Positions 51,858 to 60,629 of a stretch of 64,000 bases of DNA are shown in pieces. The first letter of the stretch is position 1, and the number at the start of each line of letters is the position of its first letter. Position numbers and translations under genes: made by a program. Location of the stretch: NCBI RefSeq assembly GCF_004349145.1, contig NZ_SMFO01000008.1, forward strand, positions 96,449 through 160,448, read 5' to 3'. The DNA comes from Flavobacterium hiemivividum. GTDB lineage: Bacteria > Bacteroidota > Bacteroidia > Flavobacteriales > Flavobacteriaceae. The notes beneath the pieces were generated by a model that did not search any database, had not been told where the DNA came from, and worked only from the letters and a program-made list of their open reading frames with translations.

Positions 51858-52010
51858 TTATGCTTCACATTCTTCTAGGATTAATTCTTCTTTAGGGGTT
51901 TTAACTTTAGAAAGATGGTCAGTATCAGTATTGAAATTTAATTCAGAAAGTAGTTTGTATTCTCTTTGGAGTTTTTCAATTTCACTTTTCTCTTGCAGTA
52001 ATCCGGTCAT
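51858..52010 (-). CDS. Small charged protein (50 residues)
   Basis: The minus-strand ORF from ATG 52010 to TAA 51858 encodes MTGLLQEKSEIEKLQREYKL and onward to a KEELILEECEA end. It is a short charged helix-like protein with no signal or membrane segment. Its TAAATTTG promoter box (52026-52033) lies 16 bp before the start, giving a short leader and supporting expression. The family is unknown. A plus-strand ORF in the same place (51847-52047) lacks such features and is taken as a shadow. Confidence 0.6.
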   Translation of the reverse strand: MTGLLQEKSEIEKLQREYKLLSELNFNTDTDHLSKVKTPKEELILEECEA

Positions 52011-52025
52011 GGTGGTATTTTTTTG

Positions 52026-52033
52026 CAAATTTA
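52026..52033 (-). promoter_or_regulatory. -7 promoter element of the 50-residue ORF
   Basis: Minus-strand TAAATTTG matches TAnnTTTG and ends 15 bp upstream of the ATG at 52010. Confidence 0.55.
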
Positions 52034-52095
52034 CGGGATACTTTTAGAAAGTAATCTATAAAAAATGTTAAGATTGGGATTTAAAATTAAAGTGC

Positions 52096-52103
52096 TATTT
52101 TTG
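52096..52103 (+). promoter_or_regulatory. -7 promoter element of the alpha/beta hydrolase gene
   Basis: TATTTTTG ends 10 bp before the GTG start at 52114, so the transcript would be nearly leaderless. Confidence 0.5.
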
Positions 52104-52113
52104 CAAAAAAAAC

Positions 52114-52899
52114 GTGCTTAATTATATCATTTACGAGAATCAGTCTAGCAGCCAGTGGGTAACTTTTGTCCATGGTGCAGGTGGAAGTTCGTCTATATGG
52201 TTCAAACAAATTCGGGATTTTAAAAAGCAGTACAATGTGCTTTTACTGGATTTAAGAGGTCATGGCAATTCTAAGTCGCCGCTAAAAACGGCCTTTAAAC
52301 AAAAATATACTTTTTCAGCTCTTGCCAATGATATTTTGGAGGTGTTGGATTTTCTAAAAATCGAAAAGTCACATTTTGTTGGAATTTCGCTCGGTACAAT
52401 TTTAATTAGACAATTAGCTGAAATGTATCCTCAAAGGGTACAAAGTATGATACTTGGTGGTGCGATTTTAAAGATGAATTTTCGCTCTCAAATATTAATG
52501 CGATTGGGAAATACCTTCAAATACGTTTTACCATATCTTGTGTTGTATCGATTCTTTGCCTTTGTCATCATGCCTAGGAAAAACCACAAACAATCTCGTA
52601 TTCTCTTTATAAATGAAGCTAAAAAAATATACCACAAAGAATTTCTAAAATGGTTTAAACTAACAGCCGAAATCAATCCTGTACTCAAGTGGTTTCGTCA
52701 GGTCGAATTAAATATTCCTACACTTTATGTTATGGGTGAAGAAGATTATATGTTTTTGCCATCAGTTAGAAAAGTAGTGGAGAGTCATTACAAATCCTCA
52801 AAATTATTTGTTGTGGCTAATTGTGGTCATGTGGTAAATGTAGAACAACCCAATGTTTTTAACGAGGCGGTTCTTTCTTTTCTGAAGGGTACCAAATAA
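52114..52899 (+). CDS. Alpha/beta hydrolase
   Basis: This 261-residue cytoplasmic hydrolase begins with GTG (no upstream in-frame ATG before the promoter). Motifs: oxyanion loop FVHGAGGSSSIW (residues 18-29), LLLDLRGHGNSKSP (about 44-57), the nucleophile elbow GISLGT (about 89-94), the acid in YVMGEEDYMFLP and the His in NCGHVVNVEQPNVFN near the C-terminus. It resembles the MhpC/BioH-type fold-alpha esterases or lactonases without a defined substrate. The two divergent promoters with the small ORF at 52010 share about 90 bp. Confidence 0.9.
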   Translation: MLNYIIYENQSSSQWVTFVHGAGGSSSIWFKQIRDFKKQYNVLLLDLRGHGNSKSPLKTAFKQKYTFSALANDILEVLDFLKIEKSHFVGISLGTILIRQLAEMYPQRVQSMILGGAILKMNFRSQILMRLGNTFKYVLPYLVLYRFFAFVIMPRKNHKQSRILFINEAKKIYHKEFLKWFKLTAEINPVLKWFRQVELNIPTLYVMGEEDYMFLPSVRKVVESHYKSSKLFVVANCGHVVNVEQPNVFNEAVLSFLKGTK

Positions 52900-52902
52900 A
52901 AA

Positions 52903-52930
52903 CTGCCGGTACTCAATGAATACCGACAGT
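52903..52930 (+). terminator. Probable terminator of the hydrolase gene
   Basis: CTGCCGGTA (52903-52911) pairs with TACCGACAG (52921-52929) with one mismatch, followed by a weak T-rich stretch. The rest of the gap up to 53211 (312 bp without a gene) shows nothing further. Confidence 0.5.
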
Positions 52931-53211
52931 GATTTTAACTAACCAAAACCAAATAATAAATAACCAGTTTATTACTCTGCAAAGAACGTATAAATGTGAA
53001 CCATTTGTTGTTAAGATTTTGTTATTACTTTGTTGTACATAAGTTAAGTTTTTTAACTTTAATCTTTGGTCAGCTAATTACTGATGTTCTCCTTAAGCTA
53101 CACATTAGTGTTTAGAAACAGCTATAGTATTTATTGTTAGTATGTTATCGTATAGATATATTTTATTGAATTAGAAGCTTGCATTTCAATATCACTTTTT
53201 AGTATAATAAT

Positions 53212-53868
53212 ATGAATCTAATAGAGCTCGAATTATTAACAAATAACATCGACAAAACAGCTGCTTTTTATAGCGAGGTGATCGGTTTGTTAATTATTTC
53301 GAGAGCAGAATCTAGTGTTATGTTTGCCGCAGGTAGCACAAAATTGATTTTTAGACAATCTAACATCCAAGCTCCTATTTATCATTTTGCTTTTGATATT
53401 CCAAATAATAAGCTGGATGAAGCTTTTGCTTGGATCGAAAGAAAAACAGCTATTATCGAAGTGGTTTCACCTGAAAAAATTGCCGATTTTGTCAACTGGA
53501 ATGCGAAGTCTTTCTATTTTTATGATAACAACGGAAATATATTGGAATGCATTACTCGCTATAATATAAGTATTGAATCTGAAAAAACCTTTGATGGAAG
53601 TTCGATTATTGCAATAAGTGAAATCGGTTTAGTTTCCAGAGATATAGCACAATTAAGTGTGGAAATCTACAATAGTTTTGGAGTTTCTGTGTTTCCATTG
53701 CAGCCAAAACTGGACAAATTCATTGTTTTAGGAACAGAGGAAGGCCTTTTTATTTTATCTGAAGAGGGGCGAAATTGGTATCCCACCAAAACAGTAGCAG
53801 AACCTTTCTGGAAAAAGTTGACTTTTCGAAATAATGATAAAAAATACGTATTCGAAACAAATAATTGA
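53212..53868 (+). CDS. VOC family protein (glyoxalase/dioxygenase fold)
   Basis: This 218-residue protein starts MNLIELELLTNNIDKTAAFYSEVIGL, the standard VOC beta-alpha-beta entry. Segments IYHFAFDIPNNKLDEAFAWIERK and AKSFYFYDNNGNILECITR supply the metal-site-like His (H60 region) and Glu (about E115). The second half (about 125-205) is a degraded second module: EIGLVSRDIAQLSVEIYNSFGVSVF. Such proteins include glyoxalase and antibiotic-resistance-type members; the substrate is unknown. It is convergent with purU, 12 bp away. Confidence 0.87.
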   Translation: MNLIELELLTNNIDKTAAFYSEVIGLLIISRAESSVMFAAGSTKLIFRQSNIQAPIYHFAFDIPNNKLDEAFAWIERKTAIIEVVSPEKIADFVNWNAKSFYFYDNNGNILECITRYNISIESEKTFDGSSIIAISEIGLVSRDIAQLSVEIYNSFGVSVFPLQPKLDKFIVLGTEEGLFILSEEGRNWYPTKTVAEPFWKKLTFRNNDKKYVFETNN

Positions 53869-53880
53869 AATAGCCTTTTA

Positions 53881-54735
53881 TTAATAGAACACCACCGTTT
53901 TATTAGAATACACCATCACCTTTCTTTCTGAATGTAGTTTTATGGCTCTTGCCAAAACAGTGCGCTCCAAGTCTTTTCCTTTCATAATAAAATCATCCAC
54001 TGAATTGATGTGCGAAACCCTTGTAATGTCTTGCGCAATAATTGGACCTTCATCTAATTCCTCCGTAACATAATGACTGGTGGCGCCAATTATTTTCACG
54101 CCTCTTTTAAATGCGGAATGATACGGTTTAGCACCCGGAAAAGCTGGTAAAAAGGAATGATGAATGTTGATGATTTTATTTTCGTAAAGCGCAATCAAAT
54201 TTGGAGTTATAATTTGCATGTAACGGGCTAATACTATAAAATTAACCTCATATTTTTTGAGTAATTCTATCTGTTGTTTTTCTCCTTCGGCTTTGTTGTC
54301 CTTTGTAAAAGGAACATGATAAAACGGAATATGGAATTGATCAGCGATGGGTTTTAAGTCTTGATGATTGGATATAATCAACGGAATTTCGACATTTAAT
54401 TCTCCCGCACTATAACGTCCTAAAATATCATACAAACAATGATTGTATTTGGATACAAATAATGCCATTTTTGGTTTTATCTCCTTATTATAAAGATCCC
54501 AAGACATATTAAATACCGTGGCAATCGTTTCTTTAAAATCGGCTTTTATATCTTCGAGGCTAATAGATGGATTGGTGAGTTCGCTTTCCAGTCGCATAAA
54601 AAACACATTTTGCTCCACATCAACATGCTGATCTAAATAGGTGATATTTCCTTCTACTTTCAGTATAAAATTAGTCACAGTAGCTATAATTCCTTTTTGA
54701 TCTTCGCAATGTATAAGTAGCGTAATTTTTTGCAT
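53881..54735 (-). CDS. purU: Formyltetrahydrofolate deformylase
   Basis: This 284-residue enzyme hydrolyses 10-formyl-THF to formate and THF, balancing one-carbon pools. The N-terminal ACT domain (about residues 1-80: ITLLIHCEDQKGIIATVTNFI) is followed by a formyltransferase domain with the characteristic MALFVSKYNHCLYDIL, NHQDLKPIADQF, the ARYMQIITPNL segment, the catalytic NIHHSFLPAFPGAKPYHSAF (about 192-211) and GATSHYVTEELDEGPIIAQD (about 219-238). Length is normal for PurU. Confidence 0.95.
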   Translation of the reverse strand: MQKITLLIHCEDQKGIIATVTNFILKVEGNITYLDQHVDVEQNVFFMRLESELTNPSISLEDIKADFKETIATVFNMSWDLYNKEIKPKMALFVSKYNHCLYDILGRYSAGELNVEIPLIISNHQDLKPIADQFHIPFYHVPFTKDNKAEGEKQQIELLKKYEVNFIVLARYMQIITPNLIALYENKIINIHHSFLPAFPGAKPYHSAFKRGVKIIGATSHYVTEELDEGPIIAQDITRVSHINSVDDFIMKGKDLERTVLARAIKLHSERKVMVYSNKTVVFY

Positions 54736-54799
54736 TGTAAGTGGTTGTTTTCGAAATTTAAAATTTCTGTTTTATAATTTCACTGGTTCTTGTAGCAAC

Positions 54800-54867
54800 A
54801 AAAAAAAGTTTAGTTTTGATTCTCTTATTTCATATACTGGATGAAACAGCAAAATCAAAACTAAACC
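54800..54867 (-). terminator. Long-loop terminator of the DUF4197 gene
   Basis: GTTTAGTTTTGAT (54808-54820) and ATCAAAACTAAAC (54854-54866) form a perfect 13-bp stem. The 33-nt loop holds an inner stem (TTTCAT/ATGAAA). On the minus strand it is followed by a run of T residues. Confidence 0.75.
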
Positions 54868-54961
54868 ATTTTACTTAAAATAAACAAATACAAAGTGTTT
54901 TATATCTGTGTTTATCACTATTTTTTTGTGTGATTTTCAACGTGGAGAGTTGCAAAAAGAA

Positions 54962-55678
54962 TTACATTTTCTTGTCTTGCATTGCAAAAACTTTCTGTAA
55001 TAAAACAGAAGTTCTAGCGCTAAGATTTGTTCTAATGTTTTTCTCTTCGACAGCCACCATTTTAAAAACGCCATTCATTGCTTGATTCGTTACATAATCT
55101 GTCAAATCAGGATTTACCTTATTTACAAGTGGAATACTATTGTATTTAGTGATGATGTTAGTCCACACTTTGTCAGCTCCAACTTTAGTAAACGAATTTT
55201 TTATAACAGGATTAAACTTTCCGTATAAGGCAGTAGAAGTGCTGTTTTGTAGGTAATTAGTTGCTGCACTTTCATTTCCCATCAATATTCCTCTTGCGTC
55301 TGCAAATGACATGCTGGTCACGGCATCCACAAATATTGGAGTTGCTTCTTTTACGGCGTCTTCTGCGGCACGATTTAATACTTTTAGACCTTCATCGGCC
55401 AAAGAGCTAAGACCAATACTTCTTAATCCTGCATCGACTTTTCTTAATTCTTCAGGTAAAAGAATCTTTACTGCTGCATTTTTGTAGAAACCGTCGGTGG
55501 CGGTCAACTTAGTTACTTGTTTAGAAATACCGTTGTTTAGGGCTTCTTTCAATCCGCCCGAAATATTAATCACTCCCGTACCGTCAGTCTGTGGAAACTG
55601 ATTCATGACTTGTTGCATCTCAGCGCAACCAAAAAGTGAAAACACCACTGTTAAAAGCAAAAATTTTTTCATATTCAA
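54962..55678 (-). CDS. DUF4197 domain-containing lipoprotein
   Basis: This 238-residue protein has a lipoprotein signal (FSLFGCAEM, Cys18). It is mostly helical and matches the DUF4197 pattern: GGLKEALNNGISKQVTKLTATDGFYKNAAVKILLPEELRK (about residues 42-81) and AVTSMSFADARGILMGNESAATNYLQ (about 122-147), ending with the TNQAMNGVFKMVAVEEKNIRTN segment. The function of the family is unknown; members are found across Gram-negative genomes. It is expressed alone on the minus strand. Confidence 0.9.
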   Translation of the reverse strand: MNMKKFLLLTVVFSLFGCAEMQQVMNQFPQTDGTGVINISGGLKEALNNGISKQVTKLTATDGFYKNAAVKILLPEELRKVDAGLRSIGLSSLADEGLKVLNRAAEDAVKEATPIFVDAVTSMSFADARGILMGNESAATNYLQNSTSTALYGKFNPVIKNSFTKVGADKVWTNIITKYNSIPLVNKVNPDLTDYVTNQAMNGVFKMVAVEEKNIRTNLSARTSVLLQKVFAMQDKKM

Positions 55679-56057
55679 AGTTTTATTAGTTTACTTCGGC
55701 TGCCTTGCCACTTGGCTTCAGTCGAAAACCCTACTTCTTCAAATATAAAGCCATAAATTGATTTTTAGAGAAGAAACTGCTGGATTTATTTAAAAAGAGG
55801 TTCTCTTGGTCTCAATGCATTGGGGCATTAAATTAAGCTTGTCAAAATTTAATAAAATTTACCTCATGTTATTTTTGCTTTTTGATCATAAATTGGCTCA
55901 AATTTGAAGAGAATAAGGAATGAATATACTAATGAAGCTTTTAGAATATCAAGCTCAAATTGAAGATTTTTACTTTTTTATCAACAACTGTAAGGAACGT
56001 CAGGCAATCATTAAAAAAATTTGTAAATTGCAGCATTAAAATTATCATATTCTCAAA
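55679..56057. other. Intergenic region upstream of the fused mutase gene
   Basis: No gene is supported. A TAnnTTTG-like box just upstream of the ATG (AAAATTTGTAAATTGC near 56019) is imperfect, so the promoter is not identified with confidence. Confidence 0.45.
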
Positions 56058-59000
56058 ATGAAACCACAAACGCCATATATTCCTATAAATAAAGTAAGAA
56101 TTGTAACTGCAGCCTCTCTTTTTGATGGTCACGACGCAGCTATAAATATAATGCGAAGAATTATTCAATCTACCGGTGTTGAAGTGATTCACCTTGGTCA
56201 CGATCGCAGTGTCGAAGAGGTAGTGAATACCGCTATTCAAGAAGATGCAAATGCCATTGCATTGACGTCCTATCAAGGAGGTCATAATGAGTATTTTAAA
56301 TATATGTATGATTTGCTTGTTGAAAAAGGAGCGGGTCACATTAAGATATTTGGAGGCGGAGGCGGAGTAATCCTCCCTTCAGAAATTGAAGAATTACAAG
56401 CTTATGGAATCACTCGTATTTATGCGCCAGATGATGGCCGTTCTATGGGGTTACAAGGAATGATAAATGATCTGGTTGAGCGTTCTGATTTTCCAACAGG
56501 AGATAAGTTAACAAATGAAGTTGATCAATTAGCATCGAAAAACCCAACAGCCATTGCAAGAATTATTTCTGCAGCAGAGAATTTTCCTGAAATAGCAAAA
56601 CCTGCTATGGATGCGATTCATAAAATGAACGTGACTTGTACAACACCAGTTCTTGGGATTACAGGTACAGGAGGTTCGGGGAAATCTTCCCTAGTAGATG
56701 AGCTAGTTCGTCGTTTTCTAATCGATTTTCCAGAAAAAACAATAGGATTGATTTCTGTCGATCCATCAAAAAGAAAAACAGGAGGAGCGCTGCTAGGAGA
56801 CAGAATCCGAATGAATGCTATCAATAATCCGAGAGTATATATGCGCTCTTTGGCAACTCGTCAATCTAATTTGGCCTTATCTAAATATGTAGCTGATGCG
56901 ATTCAAGTAATCAAAGCGGCTAAATACGATATTATCATTTTAGAAACTTCTGGTATCGGGCAATCGGATACAGAGATCATGGATCATTCAGATGTATCAT
57001 TATATGTAATGACACCTGAGTTTGGTGCGGCAACCCAATTAGAAAAAATCGACATGCTTGATTTTGCTGATTTAGTGGCATTAAACAAGTTTGACAAACG
57101 TGGAGCCTTAGATGCTATTCGCGATGTTAAAAAACAATTTCAACGCAATCATAATCTCTGGGATGTGAATCCTGATGAAATGCCAGTCTTTGGAACTATT
57201 GCTTCACAGTTCAATGATCCAGGAATGAACACGCTTTACAAAGCGATTATGGATAAGATTGTTGAGAAAACAAATTCCGATTTGAAATCAACTTTCGAAA
57301 TCACTCGTGAAATGAGCGAGAAGATTTTCGTAATTCCACCACACAGAACTCGTTACTTGTCTGAAATTGCCGAAAGCAATCGTCTATATGATGAAACGGC
57401 GGTCACTCAAGAACAAGTGGCACAAAAATTATACGGTATTTTCAAAACACTGGAGTCAGTGTCGGGAAAAGTTCCTGCGATTGCTAAAGCTGGAATTGAT
57501 GATGCTTCTGTATTACCAACAGCCATCGAAGCTGAAAAGCAAGGAGTTGCTGAAAATAAAATTTTCCTGAATCTGTTACTGAATCAATTTGATAAAGTGA
57601 AAATGGATTTAGATCCATACAACTGGGAAATAATATTGACTTGGAATGAAAAAGTAAATAAATATAAAAATCCCGTTTATACTTTTAAAGTTCGTGATAG
57701 AGAAATAAAAATGGCGACACATACGGAGTCTCTTTCTCATTCTCAAATCCCGAAAATTGCTTTACCAAAGTACCAAGCTTGGGGCGATATTCTACGTTGG
57801 TGTCTGCAGGAAAATGTTCCTGGAGAATTTCCTTATACTGCTGGATTATATCCATTCAAGAGGGAAGGAGAAGATCCTTCTCGTATGTTTGCAGGTGAAG
57901 GAGGACCAGAAAGAACAAACAAACGTTTTCATTATGTAAGTGCAGGATTACCAGCAAAACGATTGTCAACAGCTTTTGATAGTGTGACTTTATATGGTAA
58001 TGATCCTCACATACGTCCGGATATTTATGGAAAAATAGGGAACGCCGGAGTTTCTATATGTTGCTTGGATGACGCTAAAAAACTGTATTCAGGTTTTGAT
58101 TTAGTTCATGCCATGACATCAGTGAGTATGACTATCAATGGGCCAGCGCCAATGCTATTAGGGTTTTTCATGAATGCTGCCATCGATCAGCAATGTGAAT
58201 ATTACATCAAGGAAAATGGATTAGAAAAAGAAGTTGCCGTAAAAATCAATGCTCTATATAAAGGTAAAGGTGTCGAAAGACCACATTATCAAGGTGATTT
58301 ACCTGCTGGTAATGACGGTTTAGGATTGATGCTTTTAGGTGTGACTGGAGATCAGGTTTTGCCTTCAGACGTTTATAATGAAATTAAAGCGAGAACCTTG
58401 TCACAAGTTCGTGGAACAGTTCAAGCAGATATTTTAAAGGAAGATCAAGCACAAAACACCTGTATTTTCTCTACTGAATTTGCGTTGCGTTTAATGGGTG
58501 ACGTTCAGGAATATTTTATTACTAAAAATGTAAGAAACTTTTATTCGGTTTCTATTTCAGGCTATCATATCGCCGAGGCAGGAGCAAATCCTATCACGCA
58601 ATTGGCTTTCACGCTTTCTAATGGTTTTACTTATGTGGAATACTATTTAAGCCGCGGAATGAATATTAATGATTTCGGACCTAATTTATCATTCTTCTTT
58701 TCGAATGGAGTAGATCCTGAATATGCAGTTATTGGTCGTGTAGCACGTAAAATTTGGGCGAAAGCCATGAAAAACAAATATGGCGCTAACGAAAGAGCTC
58801 AAATGTTGAAATACCATATTCAAACATCAGGTCGTTCTTTGCACGCACAGGAAATTGATTTCAATGATATTCGTACGACGTTGCAAGCCTTGTATGCCAT
58901 TTATGACAACTGTAATTCATTGCATACCAATGCTTATGATGAAGCAATCACCACGCCAACAGAAGAGTCAGTGCGTCGTGCGATGGCAATTCAGTTGATT

Positions 59001-59510
59001 ATTAATAAAGAATTAGGTCTAGCCAAAAATGAAAATCCAATTCAAGGTGCTTTTATCATCGAAGAATTAACTGATTTAGTCGAAGCGGCAGTATTATTAG
59101 AATTTGACAGAATCACGGAACGTGGAGGTGTTTTAGGTGCTATGGAAACCATGTACCAACGTTCTAAAATTCAAGAAGAGAGCTTGTATTATGAAACGTT
59201 GAAACATACAGGAGAGTTCCCAATTATTGGTGTGAATACATTCTTGAGTTCAAAAGGTTCACCAACGGTTATTCCGGCTGAGGTAATTCGCGCTACTGAA
59301 GAAGAGAAAAAATACCAGATCACGATGTTGGACAATTTACACAAAGCCAATCACGATAAAGTGGATCAACAATTAACAGCTATTCAAGAAGCCGCAATTA
59401 ACAACGAAAACTTATTTGATCACTTAATGGAAGCAACTAAGATCTGTTCTTTGGGACAAATCACAGCCGCATTATTTGAAGTAGGTGGTCAATATAGAAG
59501 AAATATGTAA
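56058..59510 (+). CDS. icmF: Fused acyl-CoA mutase with MeaI-type GTPase (IcmF-like isobutyryl-CoA mutase)
   Basis: This 1150-residue enzyme is a single-chain B12-dependent acyl-CoA mutase. Its order matches IcmF. A B12-binding domain comes first (about residues 8-145, cobalamin motif DGHDAAINI and the [15 protein letters not shown] loop). Next is a G-protein chaperone domain with P-loop GTGGSGKSS (203-211), the [17 protein letters not shown] segment and ALNKFDKRG (NKxD-like). A linker leads to the catalytic barrel (about 560-1120: [36 protein letters not shown] and [22 protein letters not shown] GRSLHAQE). IcmF interconverts isobutyryl- and n-butyryl-CoA in valine and branched fatty-acid metabolism. 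No partner subunit is nearby, as expected for the fusion. Confidence 0.93.
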   Translation: MKPQTPYIPINKVRIVTAASLFDGHDAAINIMRRIIQSTGVEVIHLGHDRSVEEVVNTAIQEDANAIALTSYQGGHNEYFKYMYDLLVEKGAGHIKIFGGGGGVILPSEIEELQAYGITRIYAPDDGRSMGLQGMINDLVERSDFPTGDKLTNEVDQLASKNPTAIARIISAAENFPEIAKPAMDAIHKMNVTCTTPVLGITGTGGSGKSSLVDELVRRFLIDFPEKTIGLISVDPSKRKTGGALLGDRIRMNAINNPRVYMRSLATRQSNLALSKYVADAIQVIKAAKYDIIILETSGIGQSDTEIMDHSDVSLYVMTPEFGAATQLEKIDMLDFADLVALNKFDKRGALDAIRDVKKQFQRNHNLWDVNPDEMPVFGTIASQFNDPGMNTLYKAIMDKIVEKTNSDLKSTFEITREMSEKIFVIPPHRTRYLSEIAESNRLYDETAVTQEQVAQKLYGIFKTLESVSGKVPAIAKAGIDDASVLPTAIEAEKQGVAENKIFLNLLLNQFDKVKMDLDPYNWEIILTWNEKVNKYKNPVYTFKVRDREIKMATHTESLSHSQIPKIALPKYQAWGDILRWCLQENVPGEFPYTAGLYPFKREGEDPSRMFAGEGGPERTNKRFHYVSAGLPAKRLSTAFDSVTLYGNDPHIRPDIYGKIGNAGVSICCLDDAKKLYSGFDLVHAMTSVSMTINGPAPMLLGFFMNAAIDQQCEYYIKENGLEKEVAVKINALYKGKGVERPHYQGDLPAGNDGLGLMLLGVTGDQVLPSDVYNEIKARTLSQVRGTVQADILKEDQAQNTCIFSTEFALRLMGDVQEYFITKNVRNFYSVSISGYHIAEAGANPITQLAFTLSNGFTYVEYYLSRGMNINDFGPNLSFFFSNGVDPEYAVIGRVARKIWAKAMKNKYGANERAQMLKYHIQTSGRSLHAQEIDFNDIRTTLQALYAIYDNCNSLHTNAYDEAITTPTEESVRRAMAIQLIINKELGLAKNENPIQGAFIIEELTDLVEAAVLLEFDRITERGGVLGAMETMYQRSKIQEESLYYETLKHTGEFPIIGVNTFLSSKGSPTVIPAEVIRATEEEKKYQITMLDNLHKANHDKVDQQLTAIQEAAINNENLFDHLMEATKICSLGQITAALFEVGGQYRRNM

Positions 59511-59528
59511 GCAGAGAACCGCTTTTTT

Positions 59529-59770
59529 GCATTGCAAAAAAGCGTGTGAATCGCTTATCCCGATGGCTATCGGGATCTCTTAAAGTAGAGTGTTGATTGC
59601 ATTGCAAAAAAGCGTGTGAATCGCTTATCCCAATGTCTATCGGGATCTCTTAAGGCAGAGTGTTGATTGCATTGCAAAAAAGCGTGTGAATCGCTTATCC
59701 CGATTTCTATCGGGATCTCTTAAAGTAGAGTGTTGATTGCATTGTAAAAAAAGCGTGTGAATCGCTTATC
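59529..59770. repeat. 70-bp tandem repeat (3 full units and a partial fourth)
   Basis: Units start at 59529, 59599, 59669 and 59739, exactly 70 bp apart. Each has GCATTGCAAAAAAGCGTGTG, then AATCGCTTATCCC, the hairpin CCCGAT-nnnT-ATCGGG, then ATCTCTTAAAGTAGAGTGTT. The hairpin loop varies (GGCT, TTCT, GTCT), and the second unit has one changed arm base (CCCAAT). The first unit is preceded by a complementary CGCTTTTTTGC that forms a 23-nt palindrome with it. Confidence 0.85.
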
Positions 59771-59799
59771 TCTATTTATACTGCTTATCGAAATGAAAC

Positions 59800-59827
59800 A
59801 AACCTTCCGTTTATGGGAGGTTTTTTC
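59800..59827 (+). terminator. Hairpin terminator 1 after the 70-bp repeats
   Basis: AAACCTTCC-GTTTAT-GGGAGGTTT with a following run of six T residues. Confidence 0.7.
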
Positions 59828-59937
59828 ATTTAGACAAAACACATTGAATTTAAAGTAATACATATTCAATATTCTAAAAAGAGTTTATGTTGCTTATAAA
59901 AAAGAGATGACATATTCATCTGGAACTCCTACTATAA

Positions 59938-59962
59938 AACCTTCCGTTTATGGAAGGTTTTC
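59938..59962 (+). terminator. Hairpin terminator 2, near-copy of terminator 1
   Basis: AACCTTCC-GTTTAT-GGAAGGTT repeats the core of the terminator at 59800-59827 with one changed base that restores perfect pairing. Confidence 0.65.
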
Positions 59963-60629
59963 TTATTTACACTAAATTTTTCAATTGTAGGACTATATTT
60001 CCAGTATTTAAAAGGGTTCGCTAAAGAGAGTTGAATTGGGATGAGAATTTTTATTAAAATTATTAGTGGTTGGGCTGTAATACTATTCTGAGGTTATAAA
60101 TTTTTTGTAATCAAATAGCTAATAAACTGTTAATCAATTATTTAACAAGAGTAAAAGTATTAATGTTTTTTTTTTGTAATTGCTTTCCTAATTGGACGTG
60201 TTGTTTATCGATTTAAACGGAATGTTACCTTAAATAGGCATAAACTTCCTCCATTTATTTTTATTAATCCCTAACTTTGATTTAACAATAAAAAACGCTA
60301 AATAAATGATTTTTAGTAAATTATAGATGTGATTTTACAATTTAGATCCAATTTTAAATTTAGTAATACCATTTTCTATTCAAATTAAAATTATTGTTCC
60401 TGTTTTATTATTTTTTCCTCCTCCAAATCACTTTTTATCAGTTTGTCCTACTGCGATTATTACGCTTTACCTAGTGTAATAAAAGGTCTTTTTTGTTAGC
60501 AGCAAAATACCCTTTAGATGATGGTTCACTTCATGTTTTTTATGAAGATGTTTTTTCTGAATAGTTTATTTCCCAGATCTATAAACTAGTTATATAATAT
60601 ATTTTTTATGACGTAAAATTACTATTATT
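59963..60629. other. AT-rich intergenic region upstream of the giant adhesin
   Basis: No ORF, RNA gene or unambiguous promoter is visible in these 667 bp. The stretch is very AT-rich and may hold a long leader. Confidence 0.5.

Noticed and set aside
51847..52047. 66-residue ORF on the plus strand
   Set aside because: It is the antisense shadow of the better supported 50-residue minus-strand ORF, which has its own promoter.
59529..59770. Possible CRISPR array
   Set aside because: Units are contiguous 70-bp repeats without unique spacers.
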